Shown: piece by piece, positions 17,345 through 24,747 of the stretch
Layout of the letters: each line of letters begins with the position of its first letter
How positions within the stretch are numbered: position 1 is the stretch's first letter
DNA from: Synechococcales cyanobacterium T60_A2020_003
GTDB taxonomy: Bacteria > Cyanobacteriota > Cyanobacteriia > RECH01
Direction of reading: 5' to 3'
Length of the DNA: 46,897 nucleotides
Assembly (NCBI GenBank): GCA_015272205.1
Contig: JACYMB010000040.1
Span: forward strand, 1 to 46,897
Notes under the pieces: model-generated
Databases searched by the model: none
What the model was told of the DNA's origin: nothing
Seen by the model: only the letters and a program-made list of their open reading frames with translations
Position numbers and translations under genes: made by a program

Positions 17345-18397
17345 ATGCAACTCCACATTCATCGTTTTACGGTTCATAAGCGTGTGCCCTTAACCATCAG
17401 TCGCGGCACCTATGCAGAGTCTGAAAATATTTGGGTGCGGGTCTTAGAGGATGGGATTGAAGGCTGGGGTGAGGGGACGGCCTTTTCCACCGGGCACCGC
17501 GCACAAACCATTGAGGATTTGACCCAAGCCCTCGACCACCTCGCCCCGCTCCTAGCGCCCGTGTCGCCCCTAGATCGTCAGCAGATTGATGCGCTGATCC
17601 AGAAAGTGGCGTTACCCTCTGCCGCGCAAGCTGCCCTAGATATGGCGCTCCACGATTGGGTGGGGAAGCGGGCAGGATTACCGCTGTGGCAGTTGTGGGG
17701 GGGCGATCGCCAGCAGATCGTACCGACCTCGGTCACCATTGGCATCAGCACACCCGAAGCTGCTCAACATCGCCTCCGCCTTTGGCGTGACGTGTTTGAA
17801 CCGCAGGCCGTCAAGATTAAGCTGGGCAGTCCGGCGGGAATTGAGGCGGATCAAGCGATGTTTCTAGCCGTGCGTCAAGACACTCCGACCCAGGTCAAAG
17901 TTAGCGTGGATGCCAATGGGGGATGGAGCGTGGAGGATGCGATTCGCATGAGTCACTGGCTTGCCGAGCAGGGGGTGACCTATCTCGAACAACCGCTAGC
18001 GGCAGGGCATGAAGAGGGGTTGCGATCGCTCTACCATCAGTCGCCCCTGCCCATTTTTGTCGATGAAAGCTGTTATACCAGTCGTGATGTGGCGCAGTTG
18101 AGCGATCGCGTTCACGGCATCAATATTAAATTAATGAAGGCGGGCGGACTGTCGGAAGCCCTGCGGATGGTGCATGCGGCTCAAGCGTGGGGATTGCAGA
18201 TTATGTTTGGCTGCTATTCAGACACGTCCCTATCCAATACAGCGGCGGCGCATCTGGCTCCCTTTGCCCACCATCTCGATTTAGATAGTCATCTGAACTT
18301 GACGAACGATCCGTTCCAGGGAGCAACCCTGCACAATGGACGATTAATACCCAACGAACAACCAGGACTGGGAGTCAACCGTGCATCTAACCCCTAA
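17345..18397 (+). CDS. dgcA: Enolase-superfamily dipeptide epimerase / N-acetyl-D-glutamate racemase (DgcA-like)
   Basis: This is a full-length enolase-superfamily enzyme of 350 residues. The catalytic set is readable: KxK at K157/K159 (AVKIKLG), metal ligands Asp189 (SVDAN), Glu215 (YLEQP) and Asp240 (VDES), and the second-face lysine in 'IKLMKAGG' (about 262-265). This is the L-Ala-D/L-Glu epimerase subgroup. The neighbour is a DUF1611 protein, the partner in the described D-glutamate route in which DgcN N-acetylates D-Glu and DgcA racemises N-acetyl-D-Glu to N-acetyl-L-Glu. The pairing favours that role over peptidoglycan dipeptide epimerisation. The ATG at 17345 is chosen over TTG at 17342. 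It overlaps dgcN by 17 bp. Confidence 0.85.
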   Translation: MQLHIHRFTVHKRVPLTISRGTYAESENIWVRVLEDGIEGWGEGTAFSTGHRAQTIEDLTQALDHLAPLLAPVSPLDRQQIDALIQKVALPSAAQAALDMALHDWVGKRAGLPLWQLWGGDRQQIVPTSVTIGISTPEAAQHRLRLWRDVFEPQAVKIKLGSPAGIEADQAMFLAVRQDTPTQVKVSVDANGGWSVEDAIRMSHWLAEQGVTYLEQPLAAGHEEGLRSLYHQSPLPIFVDESCYTSRDVAQLSDRVHGINIKLMKAGGLSEALRMVHAAQAWGLQIMFGCYSDTSLSNTAAAHLAPFAHHLDLDSHLNLTNDPFQGATLHNGRLIPNEQPGLGVNRASNP

Positions 18398-19436
18398 TCA
18401 TCGCATTGCCCTATTACTACACGACGGTTTGCAAAACGCACGCGGCAAAACTGGGATTTCCATGCTGCGCTACAGCGAGATCCCAATCGTAGCGGTGATC
18501 GATGCGGAATCGGTGGGGCAATCCGTTGAAGCCTTGACGGGCATTCCCCGACCAGTTCCGATTGTGGCCTCGGTTGCGGATGCCCTTGCCTACGAACCGA
18601 ACGTTCTCGCTATTGGTATTGCCCCCTCTGGAGGAGCGTTGCCCGATCCCTGGTGGCAAGAGGTGAAAATGGCTGTTGCATCGGGACTTTCGGTGGTGAA
18701 CGGACTGCATACGCCAATGGCGAAGGATCCCGACCTGCGATCGCTCCTCCGAGAGAATCAGTGGATTTGGGATGTGCGCCAAGAACCGAAAGGGTTAGGC
18801 GTCGGTAGCGGTAAGGCGCGAGAATTGCCCTGTTTGCGAGTACTGGCGGTGGGAACCGATATGTCCGTGGGCAAGATGTCTACCGGGCTTGAACTTTACA
18901 GCGCAGCGCAGCGGCGAGGGCTGAAGGCAACGTTCCTAGCCACGGGACAAACCGGACTCATGCTGGGGCATCCGGGTATTCCGCTGGATGCAGTGCGGAT
19001 CGATTTTGCCTCTGGTGCGGTTGAAAAAATTCTGATGGAAAACAGTGAGGGGCAGGACATGGTGTTTGTGGAGGGACAGGGTTCCTTCATGAATCCGGCC
19101 TCGACAGCGACGCTGCCCTTGATGCGGGGGAGTCAGCCGACCCATTTGATCCTGGTGCATCGAGCCGGACAGACCCATATTTACAACTTTGACCATGTGC
19201 CGATCCCGCCGTTGCCTGAGGTGATTCAGGTCTATGAAACTGTAGCTACGGCAGGAGGTTCCTTTGCGCCTGCACCTGTGGCGGGGATCGCTCTGAATAC
19301 CTTTGGATTATCGGAGGCAGCGGCCAAAGAGGCGATCGCCCAAGTCGAAGCTGAAACCGGGCTGCCCTGTACAGATGCCATCCGGTTTGGTGCCGATCCA
19401 TTACTGGATGCAATTCTCAAATCAAAAAATACTTAA
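18381..19436 (+). CDS. dgcN: DUF1611-family D-glutamate N-acetyltransferase-like protein (DgcN-like)
   Basis: The protein has 351 residues starting at GTG 18381, inside the end of the epimerase gene. The N-terminal ~150 residues form a Rossmann-like domain (IPIVAVIDAESVGQ, VLAIGIAPSGGALP). The C-terminal part carries a P-loop-like 'GTDMSVGKMSTGLEL' (158-172), followed by 'ATGQTGLML', 'DFASGAVEKIL' and 'VEGQGSFMNPAS', all hallmarks of DUF1611. The characterised member DgcN acetylates D-glutamate. With the upstream DgcA-like racemase this would feed D-Glu into N-acetyl-L-glutamate, an arginine precursor. The activity is assigned by family and gene pairing; other DUF1611 members may differ. Confidence 0.8.
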   Translation: MHLTPNHRIALLLHDGLQNARGKTGISMLRYSEIPIVAVIDAESVGQSVEALTGIPRPVPIVASVADALAYEPNVLAIGIAPSGGALPDPWWQEVKMAVASGLSVVNGLHTPMAKDPDLRSLLRENQWIWDVRQEPKGLGVGSGKARELPCLRVLAVGTDMSVGKMSTGLELYSAAQRRGLKATFLATGQTGLMLGHPGIPLDAVRIDFASGAVEKILMENSEGQDMVFVEGQGSFMNPASTATLPLMRGSQPTHLILVHRAGQTHIYNFDHVPIPPLPEVIQVYETVATAGGSFAPAPVAGIALNTFGLSEAAAKEAIAQVEAETGLPCTDAIRFGADPLLDAILKSKNT

Positions 19437-19637
19437 TCGAAAAAATTTCCTTCTCCGAATCCAAAGTTATCCTCGACCCGCACAGATAGCGCAGTGCTCC
19501 ACGGCTCCATATCTTGGAGGATCAGGTCAGCAGATGCAAAACCGTCTAGCTCAGATCGAATGGGCGATTATCGCTTCTTGCCTTAATCCTTCAGATATCT
19601 AGCGACTTCACAGGGCAGCACTTTAGAATTCCTGTAA

Positions 19638-19663
19638 ACCCCACTGGAGAACCGGGGTATACT
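19638..19663 (+). promoter_or_regulatory. Candidate promoter and operator upstream of the Rrf2 regulator
   Basis: TATACT at 19658-19663 is a good -10, about 53 bp before the chosen GTG. The interrupted inverted repeat ACCCC (19638-19642) ... GGGGT (19654-19658), with inner GG/CC around AGAA, overlaps the -10. A repressor bound there would block the polymerase. Autoregulation by the Rrf2 protein is an inference. No clear -35 is present. Confidence 0.35.
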
Positions 19664-19715
19664 AAACCTATGGCAACTTTGCCAGCTTACTCACCCCATT
19701 TGATTCCTATTGCTT

Positions 19716-20153
19716 GTGGAACTCTCGTGCAAAACCGAATACGCCCTGTTAGCGCTTCTTGAACTCGCCACCCATCACAGCAGCGGTACACCCCAGCAAA
19801 TTCGTCAGATTGCTGCTGACCAAAATATTCCGGATCGCTATCTGGAGCAATTGCTCGCAACCCTTCGTCGGGCGGGAATTGTGCGCAGTCAGCGTGGCGC
19901 GAAGGGTGGTTATTTGCTGGCTCGCGATCCCTGGAAGATTACCCTCTGGGAGGTGGTTTGCTGTATCGAAGGTCTAGACACCCAAAAACCGAGTTCTAAG
20001 GTGCAGCCCAAGACAGCGGAGAGTCAGGTTATTCACGATGTCTGGCAAGCCTCTCGTCAAGCGGCGGAATCCGTTCTCCATCAACATACGTTACAAGACC
20101 TTGCAGAGAAACGAGATGCGCGCCGTCAGGTGAATATCATGTACTACATTTAA
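19716..20153 (+). CDS. Rrf2-family transcriptional regulator (CymR-like, without Fe-S cysteines)
   Basis: This winged-helix repressor starts as Rrf2 proteins do ('ELSCKTEYALLALLELATH'). GTG 19716 is preferred over TTG 19710 because it gives this standard N-terminus. The recognition region 'IRQIAADQNIPDRYLEQLLATLRRAGIVRSQRGAKGGYLLARDPWKITLWEVVCCIEG' is complete. The three-cysteine cluster of IscR/NsrR is absent: the only later cysteines are the adjacent pair in VVCC. It is therefore more like CymR, which senses cysteine supply together with CysK in Firmicutes. Cysteine synthase starts 96 bp downstream on the same strand, fitting a local cysteine regulator. Confidence 0.85.
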   Translation: MELSCKTEYALLALLELATHHSSGTPQQIRQIAADQNIPDRYLEQLLATLRRAGIVRSQRGAKGGYLLARDPWKITLWEVVCCIEGLDTQKPSSKVQPKTAESQVIHDVWQASRQAAESVLHQHTLQDLAEKRDARRQVNIMYYI

Positions 20154-20249
20154 TAGGAAATTAATGGCGATCGCCCAATCTAGGGCAGTATGCTCGGAAC
20201 ACTACGTCCAAAGACCCGATCACGAATCCTCTAATTAATCACTCCTCCT

Positions 20250-21212
20250 ATGCGAATTGCTCAAAATATTACGAAACTCATTGGTCGGACACCGATGGTT
20301 CAACTCAATCGCATTCCTCAATCGGAGGGGTGCGTTGCCCAGATTGTCGTGAAGCTTGAAGGCATGAATCCCTCCGCATCCGTGAAGGATCGCATTGGGA
20401 TCAGCATGATTGAAACGGCCGAGCGGGACGGACTGATTACGCCGGGTCAGACAGTTTTAGTAGAGCCAACCTCTGGGAATACCGGAATTGCCCTGGCGAT
20501 GGCCTCGGCAGCGAAGGGATATCGCCTAATCCTGACCATGCCAGAAACGATGAGTTCGGAGCGGCGGGCAATGCTGCGAGCCTACGGCGCTGAGCTAGAG
20601 CTAACCCCCGGCGTGGAAGGGATGGCAGGCTGCATTCGTCGCGCCCAGCAAATTGTCGAGTCCCTGCCGGATGCCTACATGCTGCAACAATTTCGAAATC
20701 CGGCCAATCCCAAGATTCATCGAGAAACCACCGCGTTGGAAATTTGGGAGGACACCGCTGGACAGATTGATTTCCTGGTGGCTGGGGTCGGTACAGGCGG
20801 AACCCTTACAGGTGTATCGGAAGTGATCAAGGAACGGAAGCCAACCTTCCAGACGATTGCCGTTGAGCCAGCCAATAGTCCGGTGCTGTCGGGTGGAAAT
20901 CCTGGCCCCCACAAAATTCAGGGAATCGGTGCGGGGTTTGTGCCAGAGGTGCTTCAGGTGGATCTGATTGATGAAGTAATTACGATTGAAGACGATGAGG
21001 CGATCGCCTTTGGCCGGAGATTAGCGCGTGAAGAAGGGCTATTATCAGGGATTTCCAGCGGTGCTGCCCTGGCGGCAGCCATTCGAGTCGGACGCCGTTC
21101 AGAGAATCGCGACAAGCTCATTGTGATGGTGCAGCCCAGTTTTGGGGAACGATACCTCAGTACTCCCCTATTCCAAGATCCAGAACTGATTGCGGTCGCT
21201 GCCATCAATTAG
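20250..21212 (+). CDS. cysK: Cysteine synthase (O-acetylserine sulfhydrylase)
   Basis: This PLP enzyme makes cysteine from O-acetylserine and sulfide. The PLP lysine is Lys46 in 'NPSASVKDR'. The substrate loop is '[10 protein letters not shown]' (about 74-83). The phosphate-binding loop is '[10 protein letters not shown]' (about 177-186). '[14 protein letters not shown]' and '[11 protein letters not shown]' are also in place. The usual final 'PSSGERYL' reads '[13 protein letters not shown]', so the serine that contacts the PLP pyridine-side loop region is replaced by Phe. Length (320 aa) is normal. It follows an Rrf2 regulator and probably shares control with it. Confidence 0.95.
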   Translation: MRIAQNITKLIGRTPMVQLNRIPQSEGCVAQIVVKLEGMNPSASVKDRIGISMIETAERDGLITPGQTVLVEPTSGNTGIALAMASAAKGYRLILTMPETMSSERRAMLRAYGAELELTPGVEGMAGCIRRAQQIVESLPDAYMLQQFRNPANPKIHRETTALEIWEDTAGQIDFLVAGVGTGGTLTGVSEVIKERKPTFQTIAVEPANSPVLSGGNPGPHKIQGIGAGFVPEVLQVDLIDEVITIEDDEAIAFGRRLAREEGLLSGISSGAALAAAIRVGRRSENRDKLIVMVQPSFGERYLSTPLFQDPELIAVAAIN

Positions 21213-21220
21213 GGCGTGAT

Positions 21221-21487
21221 CTAGCGAGAGACAGGGCCAGGCAACTCTGACGAACTGTTTTGAGCTTTGAGAGCGCTCGTGTATTGTCCATGAACGTTGA
21301 CAATGTAAGGGACGCAGTAGGTAAGCAGTGCCGAAATCCAGCGATCGCGAGTCATGGTTCCGCTGAGCAAGGCATGGCCGTGGTTGAGGGCAAATAGTAG
21401 GGTTCCAACGACACAGGCAACCTTTAATCCTGTGAGCGCAAACTCTGGATTAGTGAGGTTTTGGATAAACAGACAAATCGATTTCAT
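21221..21487 (-). CDS. nrtS: NrtS-type small nitrate/nitrite transporter subunit
   Basis: This is a small membrane protein of 88 residues from ATG 21485-21487; the longer frame to 21583 has no family look. It has two hydrophobic helices, about 18-37 ('LKVACVVGTLLFALNHGHALL') and about 49-67 ('WISALLTYCVPYIVNVHG'). The 'K.A.VVGT.L..NHG.ALL.G.....RW..ALLTY.VPY.V...G' pattern matches the NrtS family, first described in marine Synechococcus as a two-subunit nitrate/nitrite transporter. Only one nrtS gene is visible here. It is convergent with cysK (8 bp between) and divergent from the J-domain gene. Assignment by motif pattern, moderately sure. Confidence 0.75.
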   Translation of the reverse strand: MKSICLFIQNLTNPEFALTGLKVACVVGTLLFALNHGHALLSGTMTRDRWISALLTYCVPYIVNVHGQYTSALKAQNSSSELPGPVSR

Positions 21488-21547
21488 GACGTTGAGGACA
21501 GGCGCTATCGGTATTCCAGCATTCAAAAACATGCCTACAATGTCCCT

Positions 21548-22255
21548 ATGGCACAGAATCATTCTTTCCCAAATCACTACCAAACGCTAGAGGTACCACC
21601 TACGGCGACCCAGGCGGAAATTAAGCAAGCCTATCGTCGCTTGGCCAAGCTCTTTCATCCCGACAGTAATCGCCCGACCGCTAACCATGAGCGGATTACC
21701 AGCATTAACGCGGCCTATGAAGTGTTAGGAGATCCGAAGCGTCGTCAATACTACGATTGTGAGCTTGGGAACTATGTTGCCCATAGGAGCGATCGCACGA
21801 CTCGTGAAGCTGAAGCGCAATGCACGCACCGTCGTCGTTCTAGCGGGCAGGCGACCGATGATGCGATTCAACTCTGGATTCGTTATGTCTATCAACCCGT
21901 GAATCGCAAACTGGGACAGGTGCTCAGCCCCCTCAAAACCCAGATCAATCGGTTAGCGGCGGATCCCTTTGATGATGAACTGATGGAACAGTTTCAGACC
22001 TACTTGGATGAATGTCGCGATCGCCTCACCGAAGCACAGCGCATTTTTCAATCGATGCCAAACCCGGCGAATGTCGCCGGAGCCGCTGCCAACTTGTACT
22101 ATGCTCTGAGTCAACTGATCGATGGCATCGACGAACTAGAGCGCTTCACCGTTAGTTATGCTGAAAACTATCTGCATACAGGCCAGGAACTCTTTCGGAT
22201 TGCGGCTCGGCTACGGTCAGAGGCCCAAGACGCGATCCACACTATTGCTCGGTAA
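21548..22255 (+). CDS. DnaJ-domain protein with a long helical C-terminal region
   Basis: This J-domain co-chaperone has 235 residues from ATG 21548 (MAQNHSF). The in-frame extension back to 21461 runs over the nrtS coding strand and is not used. The J domain covers residues 9-70, with the Hsp70-contacting HPD at 37-39 (LFHPDS) and 'INAAYEVLGDPKRRQYYD'. There is no Gly/Phe region and no zinc fingers. The rest is predicted helical ('LWIRYVYQPVNRKLGQVLSPLKTQINRLAADPFDDELMEQF...') and conserved only in cyanobacteria as far as I recall. The client is unknown. Confidence 0.88.
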   Translation: MAQNHSFPNHYQTLEVPPTATQAEIKQAYRRLAKLFHPDSNRPTANHERITSINAAYEVLGDPKRRQYYDCELGNYVAHRSDRTTREAEAQCTHRRRSSGQATDDAIQLWIRYVYQPVNRKLGQVLSPLKTQINRLAADPFDDELMEQFQTYLDECRDRLTEAQRIFQSMPNPANVAGAAANLYYALSQLIDGIDELERFTVSYAENYLHTGQELFRIAARLRSEAQDAIHTIAR

Positions 22256-22324
22256 AAATGTCTACGTCAGCGATGGTGGGCGTAAAGCACCCAGAAAAAT
22301 CAGCATCAGCCTATCCCGAACTGA

Positions 22325-22433
22325 CGTTACAATGAAGTTTTGCATTCTGTCCTAACGCCATGCTCTTACTCGCCTGAGATGGATCACATCCGGGCGTTAC
22401 AATGAAGTTTTGCATTCTGTTCTAACGCCATGC
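22325..22433 (+). repeat. Two 39-bp direct repeats spanning the der start region
   Basis: Copy 1 is 22325-22363 and copy 2 is 22395-22433. They begin CGTTACAATGAAGTTTTGCA and differ at one base only (C22351 versus T22421). Copy 2 contains the der ATG (22430). Copy 1 carries the same ATG context at 22360, which opens a five-codon ORF (22360-22377, encoding MLLLA) before TGA. This is a duplication of the translation-initiation region with a 31-bp spacer. Confidence 0.9.
22360..22377 (+). promoter_or_regulatory. Possible five-codon upstream ORF in the der leader
   Basis: ATG CTC TTA CTC GCC TGA, created by the first copy of the duplicated der start region. Its initiation context is the same as that of der itself for 35 bases upstream. 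If the transcript begins before 22325, ribosomes may initiate here and terminate 53 bp before the true start. Whether it is translated is not shown by the sequence. Confidence 0.3.
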
Positions 22434-23794
22434 CACTGCCCATTGTTGCCATTATTGGTCGCCCAAACGTGGGCAAATCTACCCTGGTCAATCGCCTAGC
22501 TGGAAGCATGGAAGCTATTGTCCATGACGAACCAGGCGTAACGCGCGATCGCACCTATAAAACCTCGTTTTGGCAAGATCGAGAGTTTCAGATCGTAGAC
22601 ACAGGCGGCATGGTGTTTGACGATGATACCGAGTTTTTACCGCTCATTCGTGAACAGGCGATGGCCGCACTGGCAGAGGCTAAGGCCGCAATTTTTGTGG
22701 TAGATGGACAAGCAGGGCTAACCGCAGGAGATGAGGCGATCGCAGAATGGTTGCGGCAACAGCCTATCCCCACGCTTCTGGCGGTCAACAAGTGTGAATC
22801 CACCGCCCAAGGACTGGCGCAGGCCGCAGAGTTTTGGGTTCTGGGGCTGGGTGAACCGTTCCCGATTTCCAGCATTCACGGCAACGGTACGGGCGAATTG
22901 CTCGATCACCTGATTACCTACCTTCCAGTCACAGAAGAGGAAGAGGAACTCGAAGAAACGCGAGTGGCGATCGTGGGTCGTCCGAATGTCGGTAAGTCCA
23001 GTTTGCTCAATGCCTTTGTGGGGGAACAGCGGGCGATCGTCAGTCCGATTTCGGGCACAACACGTGATGCGATTGATATGGTGGTGGAACGCAACGACAC
23101 GCGCTATCGCCTGATTGACACTGCCGGAATTCGCCGCAAGAAAAACGTGGACTATGGCCCGGAGTTTTTTGGCATCAACCGTTCCTTCAAAGCGATTCGG
23201 CGGGCGGATGTCGTCCTACTCGTGATTGATGTGTTGGATGGCGTTACGGAGCAAGATCAGAAACTAGCGGGCCGCATTGAAGAAGAAGGCCGTGCCTGCG
23301 TGATTGTGGTCAACAAGTGGGATGCCGTTGAGGACAAAGATTCCTACTCGATCTATGAGTACGAAAAGCAGGTTAAAGAGAAGCTGTATTTTCTAGAGTG
23401 GGCCGAGATGATCTTCGTCAGTGCCTTGAACGGCCAGCGGGTGCGCAACATTTTGGACGTTGTGGATCGGGCGGCGGAACAGCACAAGCGACGGGTATCC
23501 ACCTCGGTGGTGAACGAAGTCCTGCAAGATGCCCTCAGTTGGCATACACCGCCGACCACGCGCCAAGGTCGCCAGGGTCGCATCTACTACGGCACTCAAG
23601 TGACATCCCGTCCCCCCACGTTTACTCTCTTTGTGAATGATCCCAAGCTGTTCAACGACAACTATCGCCGCTATATTGAGCGTCAGTTCCGCGAGAGTCT
23701 AGGCTTTACGGGAACCCCGATTCGGATTTCGTGGCGCGGTAAGAAAATGCGGGAACTTGAACGCGGTAGTGCAAACCGAGCAACGCGCGTTTAG
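22430..23794 (+). CDS. der: GTPase Der (EngA), ribosome assembly
   Basis: This double-GTPase is needed to mature the 50S subunit. At 454 residues it is full length. G domain 1 has '[16 protein letters not shown]' (about 8-23), 'DTGGM' and 'NKCE'. G domain 2 has '[14 protein letters not shown]' (about 184-197), 'DTAGIRRK' and 'NKWD'. A KH-like C-terminus ([36 protein letters not shown]) and a basic tail follow. It is first in a tight same-strand run: the EcfT-like gene starts 5 bp after the stop. Its leader has been duplicated (see the repeat at 22325). Confidence 0.97.
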   Translation: MPLPIVAIIGRPNVGKSTLVNRLAGSMEAIVHDEPGVTRDRTYKTSFWQDREFQIVDTGGMVFDDDTEFLPLIREQAMAALAEAKAAIFVVDGQAGLTAGDEAIAEWLRQQPIPTLLAVNKCESTAQGLAQAAEFWVLGLGEPFPISSIHGNGTGELLDHLITYLPVTEEEEELEETRVAIVGRPNVGKSSLLNAFVGEQRAIVSPISGTTRDAIDMVVERNDTRYRLIDTAGIRRKKNVDYGPEFFGINRSFKAIRRADVVLLVIDVLDGVTEQDQKLAGRIEEEGRACVIVVNKWDAVEDKDSYSIYEYEKQVKEKLYFLEWAEMIFVSALNGQRVRNILDVVDRAAEQHKRRVSTSVVNEVLQDALSWHTPPTTRQGRQGRIYYGTQVTSRPPTFTLFVNDPKLFNDNYRRYIERQFRESLGFTGTPIRISWRGKKMRELERGSANRATRV

Positions 23795-23799
23795 ACGGT

Positions 23800-24747
23800 A
23801 TGGATTTACTGCGATCGCTCCCGATTGGGCTGTATCTGGAAAATCCGGTGACCTGGCTGCACCGCATTGATCCCCGCGTGAAGTTGGGGTGGCTACTGGC
23901 CTTTTTGCTGACTCCGATCGCGGCGAATATTGACTGGCGATTGGCGATTGTCGGAATCCTGCTGCTGCTCACGTTCGTAACCCAGATTCCGTTTCGCGTG
24001 TGGCGTAAGCAGATGGGCCTGGTGCTGCTATTTAGCATTCTCCTGTTTGGTGCAACCTTGTTCGCACCGGATGGCATTGATGTCACCCATCAACCCCGCC
24101 TGCCTGCCAATGAATTCGCCATTTTAGAACCTCCCCCCCCGTCTACCTCGGAGGATGCCATCGAACCCGCAGCGCCAACAGCCCCTGACTTACCCCAGCC
24201 GACCGCCTACCGCTATGTATTGCTTGATCAGGGTATTTTTCACATCACGCAGCGATCGCTCGAACTGGCAATTCGGGTGGGAACATTGACCTTCACCTTG
24301 CTGTACAGCACCAATCTGTATTTGCTCACCACTGCCCCCGAAGAAGTGACCGCCGCGATCGAAAATCTAATGCAACCCCTCAACCGTTTCCGGGTTCCGG
24401 TCACGGAAATTGCTTTGACGCTCACCCTATCTCTGCGCTTCATTCCCCTAGTGCTGGAAGAGGTGCAAAACTTGATTCGGGCCGTGCGGACTCGGGCGAT
24501 TAATTGGAAAAAGCTAGGCATTCGCGGCAGTATTCAAGTCTGGCTTACGTTGGCGGAACGGCTATTGGAAAATCTGCTATTGCGGGCGACGCAAATTGCC
24601 AGTGCGATGCAGGTGCGTGGCTTTTTAGGAGCCGATCGCCATCGGGTGCGCTGGCATATCTTTCGCCTCAAAGCGTTGGATTACGGTGTGCTGCTGCTAC
24701 TCGCGGCCTTCATTGGCTGCCGGGTGGTATGGGGAGGATTGGCATGA
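23800..24747 (+). CDS. CbiQ/EcfT-family transmembrane protein
   Basis: This is the energy-coupling-factor T-component type permease, 315 residues. It has membrane helices at about 27-45, 48-65 and 72-90, a polar Pro-rich insert of about 50 residues (103-155, 'EPPPPSTSEDAIEPAAPTAPDLPQ'), then further helices. The two cytoplasmic coupling motifs that touch the ECF ATPases are recognisable: 'AVRTRAINW' and 'ASAMQVRGF'. No ATPase or S-component is adjacent, so its substrate is unknown; such orphans share ATPases encoded elsewhere. It starts 5 bp after der and overlaps the next gene by 4 bp (ATGA). Confidence 0.82.
   Translation: MDLLRSLPIGLYLENPVTWLHRIDPRVKLGWLLAFLLTPIAANIDWRLAIVGILLLLTFVTQIPFRVWRKQMGLVLLFSILLFGATLFAPDGIDVTHQPRLPANEFAILEPPPPSTSEDAIEPAAPTAPDLPQPTAYRYVLLDQGIFHITQRSLELAIRVGTLTFTLLYSTNLYLLTTAPEEVTAAIENLMQPLNRFRVPVTEIALTLTLSLRFIPLVLEEVQNLIRAVRTRAINWKKLGIRGSIQVWLTLAERLLENLLLRATQIASAMQVRGFLGADRHRVRWHIFRLKALDYGVLLLLAAFIGCRVVWGGLA

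Noticed and set aside
19303-19602. 99-codon ORF overlapping the end of the DgcN-like gene
   Set aside because: Most of it is an out-of-frame shadow of dgcN, and its remainder has no family features.
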